DNA of 64,000 bases from JALHNI01 sp044226365 (GTDB lineage Bacteria > Acidobacteriota > Terriglobia > Bryobacterales > Bryobacteraceae): positions 1-64,000 of the forward strand of contig JBGAHE010000012.1 in assembly GCA_044226365.1 (NCBI GenBank), in the 5' to 3' direction. Positions 30,683-41,010 of the stretch are shown here, one piece after another (the first letter of the stretch is position 1; each line of letters starts with the position of its first letter). The notes beneath the pieces were generated by a model, which had not been told where the DNA came from, searched no databases, and worked only from the letters and a program-made list of their open reading frames with translations. A program made the position numbers and the translations under genes.

Positions 30683-31324
30683 TTACTTCGTGGCGAAGCA
30701 GTAGAAGCGGCCCGCGCCGCCCGTGGCCACCAGATTCGCCTGGCTGCAGCCCTTCGACGGGTGCGCCGAGTTCCAGGACGTCGGATTCTTGCCGCCGCCC
30801 TGACGGTCATGATGACCCACCAGCGCGCTGCCCTCGCCATGGCTCGTCCAGTTCTTGCACGTTGTATCTTCGGTGCCCGGCGTCGCCGTGCCATCCAACT
30901 GCGAACCCGTCAGAATGTCGTGCTGATTCGGCGTGTCGCCACGGCCGTTCACCACTTCACCCTTCTCGGTCAGCGAACCCTGCTTGCCGGTCTTGGCGTT
31001 CTCCGAGTGCAGGTCGGCGATGTCGGCCGCAATCTGCACGCCCTTGGCGTTGAACCACGGACCCTTGCCGATGCGATCCTTCGCATTGATCGCCTTCTTG
31101 CCGCCTTCAGCCGTCTGGCTCAGATACGCGTGCCAATTCTTTTTCTTCGAACCGGCCGCTTTCGCCAGCGCCTGGCAATGAGCGTCCGCGCCCTTCAAGC
31201 CACCCAGGTCGGCGCCGTTGCCGCTGCCCACGCTGGTGATAAAGAAGCTCATCTTCGGATCAGCCTGCGAAAAGGCCGGCAAGGCACAAGCCAAAGCCGC
31301 CACCGCGATCAGTTGAATTTTCAT
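30683..31324 (-). CDS. Secreted C-type-lectin/endostatin-like protein
   Basis: This 213-residue exported protein has signal peptide MKIQLIAVAALACALPAFSQ. The mature part opens with MSFFITSVGSGNGADLGGLKG and ADAHCQALA. It continues with NWHAYLSQ and DRIGKGPWFNAKG, and ends with cysteines in TTCKNWTS, KGCSQ and FYCFATK. This cysteine and tryptophan spacing resembles bacterial C-type-lectin or endostatin-fold domains. The start at 31324 is fixed by AGGAGAG about seven bases upstream. The ligand is unknown. Confidence 0.8.
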   Translation of the reverse strand: MKIQLIAVAALACALPAFSQADPKMSFFITSVGSGNGADLGGLKGADAHCQALAKAAGSKKKNWHAYLSQTAEGGKKAINAKDRIGKGPWFNAKGVQIAADIADLHSENAKTGKQGSLTEKGEVVNGRGDTPNQHDILTGSQLDGTATPGTEDTTCKNWTSHGEGSALVGHHDRQGGGKNPTSWNSAHPSKGCSQANLVATGGAGRFYCFATK

Positions 31325-31402
31325 ATGTTGTCTCTCCTTCGGGAATCCGAAGCCGCTATCGTAACTCATTCGCTGCGGCTTGGCATAGTAAACTGGGAAG
31401 GC

Positions 31403-31478
31403 GGGCGTTTAGCTCAGCGGTTAGAGCATCTCGTTTACACCGAGAGGGTCCGGGGTTCGAATCCCTGAACGCCCACCA
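31403..31478 (+). tRNA. tRNA-Val (anticodon UAC)
   Basis: All arms fold: acceptor GGGCGTT/AACGCCC, D arm GCTC/GAGC, anticodon stem TCTCG/CGAGA with loop TTTACAC (anticodon TAC, reading GUA), and T arm CGGGG TTCGAAT CCCTG with one G-U pair. The discriminator is A and CCA is encoded at 31476-31478. It is a single tRNA gene in the gap between two minus-strand genes. Confidence 0.97.
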
Positions 31479-31485
31479 TCCCCCG

Positions 31486-33852
31486 CTATTCGGAGGTCGG
31501 CTCGGCCGACGCTCCCTTCACGTACTTGTCGAACCACGCCACCATTTCATACAGCGTGTGCTCGATGCTCTCCTTCGCCGCGTACCCATGCGACTCATGC
31601 GGTAACAACACCAGGCGCGCCGTCCCGCCGTTGCCCCGCACTGCCTGGTACATGCGCTCGCTCTGAATCGGGAACGTCCCCTGGTTGTTGTCCGCCTCGC
31701 CATGCGTGAACAGAATCGGCTCATTGATTTTGTTCGCCGCCATGAACGGTGACATCCCCAGATAGACGGACGGCGCCTCCCACAACGTCCGCCGTTCGCT
31801 CTGGAAGCCGAACGGCGTCAGCGTCCGGTTATAAGCGCCGCTGCGCGCAATGCCCGCGCGGAAAAGATCCGAATGCGCCAGCAGATTCGCCGTCATAAAC
31901 GCGCCGTAGCTGTGCCCGCCCACCCCCACCCGCGCCGGGTCGATCACGCCCATCTCCGCCGCCTTGTCGATCGCCGCTTTCGCCGACGCCACAATCTGCG
32001 CGAGGAACGTATTGTTCACCGTCTCCGGCGTTCCCACCACCGGCATCGCCGCGTCATCCAGCACCGCATATCCTCGCAGCAGGAAGAACAGATGCGACAT
32101 CCCGCCGATCGTCGTGAACCGGTTCGTCGACCCCGACACCTGCCCCGCCGTCTCCGGATCATTGAACTCGCGCGGATACGCCCACACCACCGCCGGCAGC
32201 CGCGTCCCCGCCTGATAACCCGGCGGCAGATATAACGTGAACGAAAGCGGCACGCCATCCGGCCGCTGATACTTCACCAATTGCTTGGTGATGCCGCGCA
32301 AGCTTGGCGTCGGGTCCGGGAACTTCGTCACCGCCGTGCGCTGCCCCTTCTCCACCAAAAAGTAATTCGGCGGCTCCGTCGGACTCTCGCTGCGGACCAG
32401 CAAACGCGTCCCCGCATCATCCAGCGCCCCCACCACGCTTTCGTACTTGCCCGGCGCGCTTTCGAACAACCGCTCCGCCTTCGCCGTCGCCAGATCGAAC
32501 CGGTCGAGGAATGGTTTGTCACCCTGCGGCGAGGCGCCCAGCCCGTTCAGCAACACGCTCCCGGACGCCTCCACGATCGTCCCGTCCACGCCGCTGGTCA
32601 CCGGCGTCCCGGGATCCTTATAGCGATCCTGCACATTCCGGCTAAACAGGAGCTTGGGCTCGCCCTCGCCGATCAGATACGTCCGCTGCCACCGCCGGTC
32701 GCGATCGTAGTCGCTCACCAGCATCCGCCGCCCGGTCTTGAAGAACTGCAACATCGTCAGCCGTTGCTCGGTCTTGGTCACCTCCACGGGCGCCATGCGC
32801 GTGGGCGGACGATACATCATCAACTGATCGCGATGCGGCACCTTCTCCTTCGGGTTGCCGCCATCGAGCGCCTGCACCCACAGCAGCGTCCCCGGCTCAC
32901 CCGGATGCCACCGCGCCTGCCGCGGACCCGCGATCACGCCCCCAATCGGCACGCGATCGGCGAGCGGCAGCTTCGCCACCGTATAAACCACCACGCCTTT
33001 CGGCGTCACCACATCGATCTGCTGCGGGAACTCCGTCGCATCGTGCAGATAACTGTAAGGCCGCGCCAGCCGCGTCACCAGAAAGAAGCGGCCATCGGGC
33101 GCGGGCGTCACATTCAGAAACATGTCCGGCGCTCCGCTCGGCGTCGCCGCCCCGGTAACGCTATCCACCAGCATCAACTGCGCCCGGCCGTAGTAATCGA
33201 ACAACGCCTCATCATGCGCGTTATGCAGCGCATCCGGATTCGTCCGCACCGGCCCGGACTTCCCGCCGGATTCCTGCACCGTCGGACCCGCCGGTGCCGC
33301 CACCTCGCGCGGCGCCGCGCCCCGATTCGCCGGCACCGTCTTTACCAGCAGCGTCCGGTGATCCGGCATCCAGTCCACCGCCGGTCCCATCGCCGCATTC
33401 ACGGCCACGTTCAGTTTCTTGGCCTTGGCCGTCGCCGTGTCGATCACCCACAACTCGGTGCCATTCTGCGTCGCGTTGGTCACCGCCAGCGACTGACCAT
33501 TCGCACTCCACACGGGCGGGCTCAAGCGGACTCCCGCCGGTAGCACCACCTTCATCTCCGCGCCATCCGGCAGCCTCTTCACCGTTAGCGCCGTCGCATA
33601 CGTCGTCAGCCGTGGACCATTCGACGCCGGATCAATTCGATAACCCGCCAGCCGCAGCATGGGCTGCGCCAGGTCGGCAATACTCGGATGCACTACGGAA
33701 TCGATCAGCACAATATGGGTGCGCGTGGGGCTGAGCGAGACCGTCGGTAAGCGACGTGCGTGCAACACGTCCAAAATCTCTGGCGGCGGCGTTTTATATT
33801 GCGCGCCGGCCAGCGGAACAAAAGCGAGAGCAGCCAGAAAGAGGTTGCGCAT
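31486..33852 (-). CDS. S9-family (prolyl oligopeptidase-like) serine peptidase, exported
   Basis: This 788-residue secreted peptidase has a signal peptide (MRNLFLAALAFVPLAGAQ), an N-terminal beta-propeller region, and a C-terminal alpha/beta-hydrolase domain. The catalytic residues are Ser in GGHSYGAF (about 646), Asp in HGEADNNQ (about 718) and His in HESHGY (about 752). The overall layout resembles glutamyl-endopeptidase-like S9 members. The ATG at 33852 is preferred over one six codons upstream because it starts the signal peptide. The promoter region is shared with the divergent DUF1549 gene that starts 37 bases away. Confidence 0.93.
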   Translation of the reverse strand: MRNLFLAALAFVPLAGAQYKTPPPEILDVLHARRLPTVSLSPTRTHIVLIDSVVHPSIADLAQPMLRLAGYRIDPASNGPRLTTYATALTVKRLPDGAEMKVVLPAGVRLSPPVWSANGQSLAVTNATQNGTELWVIDTATAKAKKLNVAVNAAMGPAVDWMPDHRTLLVKTVPANRGAAPREVAAPAGPTVQESGGKSGPVRTNPDALHNAHDEALFDYYGRAQLMLVDSVTGAATPSGAPDMFLNVTPAPDGRFFLVTRLARPYSYLHDATEFPQQIDVVTPKGVVVYTVAKLPLADRVPIGGVIAGPRQARWHPGEPGTLLWVQALDGGNPKEKVPHRDQLMMYRPPTRMAPVEVTKTEQRLTMLQFFKTGRRMLVSDYDRDRRWQRTYLIGEGEPKLLFSRNVQDRYKDPGTPVTSGVDGTIVEASGSVLLNGLGASPQGDKPFLDRFDLATAKAERLFESAPGKYESVVGALDDAGTRLLVRSESPTEPPNYFLVEKGQRTAVTKFPDPTPSLRGITKQLVKYQRPDGVPLSFTLYLPPGYQAGTRLPAVVWAYPREFNDPETAGQVSGSTNRFTTIGGMSHLFFLLRGYAVLDDAAMPVVGTPETVNNTFLAQIVASAKAAIDKAAEMGVIDPARVGVGGHSYGAFMTANLLAHSDLFRAGIARSGAYNRTLTPFGFQSERRTLWEAPSVYLGMSPFMAANKINEPILFTHGEADNNQGTFPIQSERMYQAVRGNGGTARLVLLPHESHGYAAKESIEHTLYEMVAWFDKYVKGASAEPTSE

Positions 33853-33888
33853 CACTCTCGAGGGTAGCAACTTGATACCCTATGGGAC

Positions 33889-36126
33889 GTGCGAGCCTTC
33901 CTGTTAATCGCCGCGGTGCTGGGCGTGCTGTTCGCCGCCCCCGCCACCATCGATTACTCGCGCGCCAAACGTTTCTGGAGCTTCCGCCCCATCGACGTCA
34001 AACCCGTCCCCACCGTGCGCGACACCGCCTGGGGTGCCTCGCCGATCGACCGTTTCGTCCTCCGTAAACTCGAAGACCAGAACCTCAAGCCCGCCCCGCC
34101 GGCCGACCGTGCCACCTGGCTCCGCCGCGTCACCTTCGACGTCACCGGGCTCCCGCCCACGCCCGCCGACCTCGCCGCTTACCTCGCCGATCGTTCCCCC
34201 CAAGCCGACGAACGCGTGGTCGATCGCCTCCTCGCCTCACCTCACTACGGCGAACGCTGGGCGCGCCACTGGCTCGACCTTGTCCGCTACGCCGAAACCG
34301 ACGGCCACGAATTCGACAACGACAAGCCCGACATGTGGCGTTACCGCGACTATGTCGTGCGCGCCTTCAACGACGACCTCCCTTATCCGCAGTTCGTCCG
34401 CGAGCATCTCGCCGGCGACTTGCTCCCGCAGCCCCGCCGCTCCAGAGACGGCCGCCACCTGGAGTCGCCCCTCGCCACCGCCTTCTATTGGCTCGGCGAA
34501 AACAAGAACTCGCCCGTCGACTCCACCGAAGCCATCGCCGACCGCGTCGATAGCCAAATCGACGTCTTCGGCAAAACCTTCCTCGGCCTCACCGTTGCCT
34601 GCGCGCGCTGCCACGACCATAAGTTCGACCCGATCGCCACCGCCGATTACTACTCGCTCGCCGGCTTCTTCCACTCCGTTCGCCGTGGCCAACGGGCCGT
34701 CGACGGTGACGCGCCTCGCAACGAAGCTGGCTTCGACGCCGGCGGCCTTAAGTGGACCGTCGCCGGTCCCGCCTTCTCTCTCGCCAACGGCCGGCTCACC
34801 TCCGGCGCCGTTTCGCCCGCCCGTCAAGGCGTCGCCTTCTCGAACATCTTCACCCTCAAAAAGAAGTACGTCCACGTCCGTCTCGCCGGCACCGGCTCCG
34901 TCCGCCTCGTCGTCGACGAGTTCCCGCTCGGCCCCAAACTCTCCGGCACCTCGGACTTCAAGTGGCTCAGCTACCAGATCGTCATGTACGCCGATCATCC
35001 GGCTTACCTCACGCTCACCGACCAGGACCCCGCCGGTCACGTCACCCTCGCCGAAGTCGTCTTCAGCGACGACCATCAGCCCCCCCAGCGCGACCCCGAG
35101 CAGGACCCCATCCGCGGTCAAACCACCGAAGACTGTCCCGAGCCGATGCTCACGCTCGCTCCCGTCGACGACGTCATCGGCGACACCCGCGTCCACGTCC
35201 GCGGCAGCCACAAGAACCTCGGCGACGTGGCTCCGCGCCGCTTACTGCCCGTCATCGCCGGTCTTGACCAGCCTCAGATCGGGCAGGGAAGTGGCCGCCT
35301 CGAACTCGCCCACCGTCTCACCGCCGACAACAACCCGTTCCTCGCCCGCGTGATGGTCAACCGCCTCTGGCAGCATCACTTCGGCCGCGGCATCGTCGCC
35401 ACGCCCGATAACTTCGGCCTCTCCGGCGAGCCGCCCACCCACCCCGAACTGCTCGATTGGCTCGCCAACGAATTTCGCGCCTCCGGCTGGAGCATGAAAC
35501 ACATGCACCGCCTGATGTTGCTCTCGCACGCCTACCGCATGTCGAGTGGCGAGCAGCCCGATGCCCTCGCGAAGGATCCTGCCAACAAGCTCCTCCACCG
35601 CTTCCCGGTCCAACGCCTTGAAGCCGAAGCCATCCGCGATAGCCTCCTCGCCGTCGCCGGCTCGCTCGACCTCACCCTCGGCGGGCCCAGTGTCCCCGTC
35701 TACGTCAGCCCCTTCATGGATGGCGACCCCCGCGGCAAACCCAAATCCGGCCCCATCGATAGCCACAACCGCCGCAGCCTCTACATCAACGTCCGCCGCA
35801 ACTACCTGCCGGACTCGCTCACCATCTTCGATTACCCCCAGCCCATCTCCACGCTCGGCAAGCGAAACAGTTCCGTTGTTCCCGCCCAGGCCCTCTTCGT
35901 CATGAACAATGAGCTCGTGCACCTGCAAGCCCAGCGTTGGGCCGCGCGCATCGCCGCGCAGCAGGCCAAGCCGCGCGCGCAAGTCCAGCAGATGTATCTT
36001 GAAGCTTTCTCCCGGCCGCCCTCGTCCTCCGAAATCAGCGCCGCCCTCGACTTCCTCAAAACCCAATCGCTCGAAAGCTACGCGCACGCCCTCTTCGAGA
36101 CGACGGAGTTCATCTTCCTCCGATGA
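33889..36126 (+). CDS. DUF1549/DUF1553 secreted protein with CxxCH (second copy)
   Basis: This is a 745-residue exported protein with a GTG start followed by a hydrophobic signal (RAFLLIAAVLGVLFAAP). DUF1549 hallmarks are LRRVTFDVTGLPPTPADL and SPHYGERWARHWLDLVRYAE. The c-heme-like CARCHDHKFDPI is at about 238. A middle concanavalin-like insertion precedes DUF1553 (NPFLARVMVNRLWQHHFGRG, MKHMHRLMLLSHAYRMS). It is longer than the first copy at 4.5 kb because of that insertion. Its stop overlaps the start of the DUF1501 gene (ATGA). Confidence 0.92.
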   Translation: MRAFLLIAAVLGVLFAAPATIDYSRAKRFWSFRPIDVKPVPTVRDTAWGASPIDRFVLRKLEDQNLKPAPPADRATWLRRVTFDVTGLPPTPADLAAYLADRSPQADERVVDRLLASPHYGERWARHWLDLVRYAETDGHEFDNDKPDMWRYRDYVVRAFNDDLPYPQFVREHLAGDLLPQPRRSRDGRHLESPLATAFYWLGENKNSPVDSTEAIADRVDSQIDVFGKTFLGLTVACARCHDHKFDPIATADYYSLAGFFHSVRRGQRAVDGDAPRNEAGFDAGGLKWTVAGPAFSLANGRLTSGAVSPARQGVAFSNIFTLKKKYVHVRLAGTGSVRLVVDEFPLGPKLSGTSDFKWLSYQIVMYADHPAYLTLTDQDPAGHVTLAEVVFSDDHQPPQRDPEQDPIRGQTTEDCPEPMLTLAPVDDVIGDTRVHVRGSHKNLGDVAPRRLLPVIAGLDQPQIGQGSGRLELAHRLTADNNPFLARVMVNRLWQHHFGRGIVATPDNFGLSGEPPTHPELLDWLANEFRASGWSMKHMHRLMLLSHAYRMSSGEQPDALAKDPANKLLHRFPVQRLEAEAIRDSLLAVAGSLDLTLGGPSVPVYVSPFMDGDPRGKPKSGPIDSHNRRSLYINVRRNYLPDSLTIFDYPQPISTLGKRNSSVVPAQALFVMNNELVHLQAQRWAARIAAQQAKPRAQVQQMYLEAFSRPPSSSEISAALDFLKTQSLESYAHALFETTEFIFLR

Positions 36127-37493
36127 CCAGCCGCCGCCAGTTCCTCGCCCGTTCCGCTGCCGGCTTCGGCGGCCTCGCCCTCTCGGCCCTCGCCGCCAAT
36201 GTCCGCCAGCCGCACTTTCCGGCCAAAGCCAAAGCCGTCATCTTCCTCTACATGGATGGCGGACCCAGCCAGATTGATAGCTTCGATCCCAAGCCGCGCC
36301 TCCGCGCCGAACACGGTAAGCCCCTCCCGTTCGCCCCGCCAAAAACTCAGTTCAACAACAACTTCAACATCCTCGGCTCGCCTTGGGAGTTCAAGCAATA
36401 CGGACAGTCCGGCACCTGGGTTAGCGACCTGTTCCCCCATGTCGCCACCTGCGCCGACGACCTCGCCATTGTCCGTTCCATGGTCTCGGACCATTCCGAA
36501 CACACCGCCGCCAACTACATGCTCCACACTGGCTTCGGTGTCCAGGGCCGCCCCAGCATGGGCAGTTGGATCACCTATGGTCTGGGCGCCGAAGCCGACA
36601 ACCTGCCATCCTTCGTCGTCATGGAAGGCGGACTGATTCCCGCCGGCGGCATGGACAACTTCGGCAGCGGCTTCCTGCCCGCCGCCTTCCAAGCCACCAT
36701 GCTCCGCCGCGGCGATACCCCCGTTGCGAACGTCCGCCCGCGCGAAACGACCTCTGGCGTTCAGGAAGCCAAGCTCGCCCTCAGCAAGCGCCTCAGCCAG
36801 GGCGTCGTCGCCAAGCTTGGCTCCACCTCCGAAATTGATGCCATGCTCGCCAGCTACGAGATGGCCTACCGCATGCAAAGCGCCGTCCCCGAACTCGCGG
36901 ACCTCGCCGGCGAATCAGCCGCTACCCGCGAACTCTACGGCTTAAACGACCCCGCTACCGCCGACTACGGCCGCCAATGCCTGCTGGCCCGCCGCCTGGT
37001 CGAACGCGGCGTCCGCTTCGTCCAGTGCATCAACCCCCGCCTGAAGGGTCACGACCGCTGGGACCAGCACGGCGGACTCCTGCGCGGCCACGCCGACAAC
37101 TCCCAAGCCGTCGACCGGCCCATCGCCGCTCTCCTCAAAGACCTCAAAGCCCGCGGCCTCCTCGACCAAACCCTCGTCCTCTGGGGCGGGGAATTCGGCC
37201 GCACCCCCATGTCCCAAGGCTCCATGGACCTGAAGACTGCCGGCCGCGATCACAACCCCTTCGGCTACACCATGTGGCTCGCCGGCGGCGGCGTCAAAGG
37301 CGGCACCGTCTACGGCGCCACCGACGATTACGGCTACTTCGCCACCGAAAACAAAGTCCACGTCCACGACCTCCACGCCACCCTCCTCCATCTCCTGGGC
37401 TTCGACCACAAGCAACTCACCTTCCGCTACGGCGGCCGCGACATGCGCCTTACCGACGTCCACGGCGAACTCGTCCGCAGCATTCTGGCGTAG
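36123..37493 (+). CDS. DUF1501 family protein (second copy)
   Basis: This is a 456-residue partner of the preceding DUF1549 protein. A twin-arginine-like signal (MTSRRQFLARSAAGFGG) precedes FLYMDGGPSQIDSFDPK. The later motifs are LWGGEFGRTPMSQ, GRDHNPFGYTMWLAGGGVKGG and GATDDYGYF. The translational overlap with the upstream gene argues for a stoichiometric pair in the envelope. No terminator is obvious in the 128 bases before the TonB-dependent receptor. Confidence 0.92.
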   Translation: MTSRRQFLARSAAGFGGLALSALAANVRQPHFPAKAKAVIFLYMDGGPSQIDSFDPKPRLRAEHGKPLPFAPPKTQFNNNFNILGSPWEFKQYGQSGTWVSDLFPHVATCADDLAIVRSMVSDHSEHTAANYMLHTGFGVQGRPSMGSWITYGLGAEADNLPSFVVMEGGLIPAGGMDNFGSGFLPAAFQATMLRRGDTPVANVRPRETTSGVQEAKLALSKRLSQGVVAKLGSTSEIDAMLASYEMAYRMQSAVPELADLAGESAATRELYGLNDPATADYGRQCLLARRLVERGVRFVQCINPRLKGHDRWDQHGGLLRGHADNSQAVDRPIAALLKDLKARGLLDQTLVLWGGEFGRTPMSQGSMDLKTAGRDHNPFGYTMWLAGGGVKGGTVYGATDDYGYFATENKVHVHDLHATLLHLLGFDHKQLTFRYGGRDMRLTDVHGELVRSILA

Positions 37494-37609
37494 TTTCGCC
37501 CCACTTTGTTTCACCATGCGAAATCCCCTTGCCTTTATGCGGTTTATCTTGGTGACGCCATAGCTGAAACAGATTAATTGAAATATACTAACCGGAGACT
37601 TTTTCCTTC

Positions 37610-37624
37610 AGGAGAGACCCCGTG
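37610..37624 (+). promoter_or_regulatory. Ribosome-binding site and GTG start of the TonB-dependent receptor
   Basis: AGGAGA at 37610-37615 lies seven bases before the GTG at 37622 and fixes this unusual start. A TATACT hexamer about 25 bases further upstream may be the -10 element, but no convincing -35 was seen. Confidence 0.5.
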
Positions 37625-38608
37625 AGACTCCCGCTCCGCGCCTTGACCGCGATTTTTTTTGCCACCCTGCTCTTCGCGCAGGACCGCGGCACCATCACTG
37701 GCTCTGTTCAGGACAATTCCGGCGCCATCGTCCCCGGCGCCAAGGTGAGCCTCACCAACCCGGCTACCGGCTACAAGCAAACCGTCGATACCAGCGCCGA
37801 AGGCACCTACACCTTCCTCGCCTTGGTCCCCGGCCGCTATAGCGTCGTCGCCGAAAAGGACGGCTTCCGCCGCGCGGAAGCGAACGACGTCGTCGTCCAG
37901 GTCAACACCACTTCGCGTCTCGACATCCGCATGCAACTCGGTGCCGTCCAGGAAACCGTGCAGGTCTCTTCCTCGGCCCCGCTCCTCCAAACCGACAAAA
38001 GCGACCTCGGTACCGTCGTCGAAAACAAAGCCATTCAGCAGTTGCCGCTCTTCATCAATGGCGGCCTGCGCAGCAACATGGCCTTCACCAGCCTCGCCCC
38101 CGGCGTCGTGATGAACCTCCAGAGCGACCCGGACACCACCGGCGGCGCGCCCCGCATCGCCGGCGGCCAGGCCAACGGCGCCAGCCTCCTCGTCGATGGC
38201 GGCGAGTCGATGAGCGAACGCCGCAATGACCCGCAGATGCGCGTCGTCAGCGCCGAAGCCGTCGAAGAGTTTAAAGTCCAGACTTCGGCCTACTCCGCCG
38301 AGTTCGGCCGCGCCTCCAATGGCGTCGTCAACTTCACCACCAAGTCCGGCACCAACCAGCTCCATGGCTCCTTCCTCGCTCAGCTCCGTCACGAAAAATT
38401 GAACGCCAAGGGCTTCTTCTGGGGTTCGCGTGGCGAATCCGTTCAGCGCCAGCACGTCGAAGCCGCCAACATCGGCGGCCCGGTCTTTATCCCCAAGATC
38501 TACGACGGCCGCAACAAGACCTTCTTCTTCATCGCCGGCGAACGCTCGCGCGCCAAGAAGCTACACGAACGCCGCCGGCCAGATGGTTCCGCTCTACGAT
38601 CCCTTTGA
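37622..38608 (+). pseudogene. TonB-dependent receptor, N-terminal fragment (carboxypeptidase-regulatory domain and plug)
   Basis: This fragment holds the first ~313 genuine residues of a large outer-membrane receptor. It has a signal peptide, a carboxypeptidase-regulatory-like domain (GTITGSVQDNSGAIVPGAKV to YSVVAEKDGFRRAE), the plug (RIAGGQANGASLLVDGGES, EEFKVQTSAYSAEFGRASNG) and the conserved GRNKTFFFIAGE. After AKK at 38555-38560 the reading frame turns to nonsense and stops at 38608. The sense continues in another frame from about 38559. Comparable proteins usually have about 50 more residues at this point, including an RxGDFS-like segment. An out-of-frame deletion therefore fits best. 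Confidence 0.75.
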
Positions 38609-41009
38609 CGCGAACGGCAACATCATTGCCAACGCCGCCAATCGCCCCCAGATGCAGTGCAACGGCGTGCTCAACGTCATCTGCCCGGAACGCATCAACT
38701 CCATCTCCAAGACGATTCTCGCCGAGCTTCCCGCTCCCGATCAGCCCGACGTCGTTTTCAATAACACCCGCGCCCGCAACAACGGCGGCCGCACCCCCGG
38801 GGCCTGGCAGGGCGTCTACTCCTTCAAGGGCGACCACAACATTAGCGACAAGTTCCACGTCAGCGGCATGTTCAGTCGGCAGTACTTCGATAGCTATCCG
38901 CTCGTCGGGCCCATCCCCGGTCCTCTCGCCGAAGCCTTCCAGGAATTCGGCCACATCCGCTACTGGCGCTTCAACGCCGATTACACCATCGCGCCCAACA
39001 TCCTCAACCACTTCACTTTCGGCATCAATCAGCGCAAGCTCGGTGAAGGCCCGAACCTCGGTCTCACCGATGCCTTCCGCACGGCTACCTTGCTCCCCGG
39101 CCTGATGGGCTCCGGCGCCGAAAAGGCTCCCAATTACACCAAGTACAACACCGAGTTCGGCAACTACGGCGGCAGCGTCAACACTTCCTCGCCCGGCCGC
39201 ACCATCAACCTCAACAACCAGCTCTCCTGGGTGAAGGGTAAGCACAACCTCAAGTTTGGCGGCACCTACATGGACATCAGCTACCGCCGCATCGACTGCA
39301 ACAACTGCGCCGGCTCGCTCAGCTACTCCGCCGCCGGCACCGGCAACCCCAACGTCAGTGGACAGAACGGCATTGCCTTCGCCTCGTTCCTCCTCGGCCT
39401 GCCCTCCAGCGGCTCCTTCAACTTCGGTGCCGACATCGATTACCGCTACAAGTATTGGGCCGGCTACGTACAGGACGACTGGAAGGTGAACAACAAGCTC
39501 ACCCTGAACCTCGGCCTCCGCTACGACTTCAGCCTCCCGCGCCGCGAAGCCAACCTGCAGAACAGCAACTTCAACCCCACCATCCCGAACCCCTCGGCCG
39601 GCGGCATCCTCGGCGCGCTCGAATTTGCCACCAAGGATCGTCCCATCCTCCTCGCCAACCGCAAGAATGCCTTCGGCCCCCGTCTGGGCTTCGCCTATCA
39701 GTTGGCGCAAAAGACCGTGATCCGCGGTGGTGGCGCCATCATGTACGACATCATTCGTGAAGATGGCAACGCCGACAACGGCATCCAGGGCTTCGGCGGA
39801 GGCTATGGCTCCATCGCCAACAATCTCTCCAACGGTATCGCTTTCACCCACCGCGGCGGCATCAACGACTACAAGGCCTTTGTCGACGGCCAGCGTCCGC
39901 CGCAGATCAACCCCGGCTTAGGCGTCAACGGCAGCGTCACCTACAAGCTCGGTGAGTCCGGCAAGCCCGGCTACTACACCGACTACAACTTCACCATCGA
40001 GCACAGCTTCACGCCTTCCTCGGTCCTGCGCTCGAGCTTCCATGCCAACTACGGCATCAAGATCTACCAGAGCGGCCTCGACTTCAATCAGCTCGATCCC
40101 AAGTACTTCGGCATCTACGGCACCGCCCTCACCTCCACGGTGGCCTCAGCGCTCCAGAACCCCGCCGTCATCGCCGCGGGCTTCAAACTCCCCTATCCCA
40201 CCTTCCCGACCAACCTGCAACTTCAGCAGGCGCTCCGTCCGTTCCCGCAGTACACCGGCTTTGGTTCGGTAGCCTCGCAGAGCGGCCACAGCACGTACAA
40301 CGGTTGGGAGACCAGCTTCACCAAGCGTTACTCCGTCGGCCTCTGGATGATGGCTTCTTACACTTACTCGAAGACGCTGGTCAGCCAGAACGGGCAGAAC
40401 ATCTACAACCAGCTCACCGAAAAGGTAATCAGCTCGGCCAACCGCCCCCACGTCTTCACCGCCGCCTATGTCTATGAGCTGCCCTTCGGCAAGGGCAAGC
40501 CTTTCGCCTCCGGCATGCACCCGGTGGCCAACATCATCCTCGGCAACTGGAGCGTCTCGGCTGTCCATCGCTATCAGAGCGGTGCGCCGATCTCCGTCGG
40601 CGGCTGCAGCCAGACCCTGGCTGGCGCTGGTTCGGCCCGCTGCAACTACGTGCCCGGCCAGTCGCTCTACAACCCCAACTGGGATCCCACCAACCCCAAC
40701 AGCCCGTACCTGAATCGCGCCGCCTTTGTACAGCCTGCGAACTTCACCTACGGCAATGTGCCCGCCGTCATCCCGCACCTCTACCAGCCCAACCAGCTCA
40801 GCGAGGACGTGGCGGCCAGCAAGAACATCCACTTCGGCAAGAGCGAGAAGAACAACATCGAGTTCCGCGCCTCGGCCTTCAACGTCGCCAACCGGCACTT
40901 GCTCGGCGGCTTGAACACCTCCATCACGGCCAGCAACTTCGGCACGTTCTCCAGCCCGCAGTCGAACCTGCCGCGTAACCTGCAGTTCAGTTTGAGGATC
41001 AGCTTCTAA
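38559..41009 (+). pseudogene. TonB-dependent receptor, C-terminal fragment (beta barrel)
   Basis: This carries about 816 codons of receptor barrel that resume in a different frame from the N-terminal part. They begin SYTNAAGQMVPLYDPFDANG and run to an outer-membrane-type ending (NLPRNLQFSLRISF). Barrel strands are typical: FKGDHNISDKFHVSGMFSR, YVQDDWKVNNKLTLNLGLRY, FGPRLGFAYQL. An ATG at 38577 could start a truncated product, but it would lack signal peptide and plug, so it should not function alone. The coding quality remains good throughout, so the break is recent or is a sequencing or assembly error. The next gene starts two bases after the stop. Confidence 0.75.
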
Positions 41010-41010
41010 A

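Noticed and set aside
30761..31468. Plus-strand frame crossing the lectin gene and the tRNA
   Set aside because: It runs through a perfectly folded tRNA-Val and opposite a gene with signal peptide and ribosome-binding site.
38606..38608. TGA ending the TonB receptor N-terminal fragment as a second selenocysteine codon
   Set aside because: The sense continues in a different frame before this codon, and no SECIS-like hairpin or Cys/Sec motif is present.
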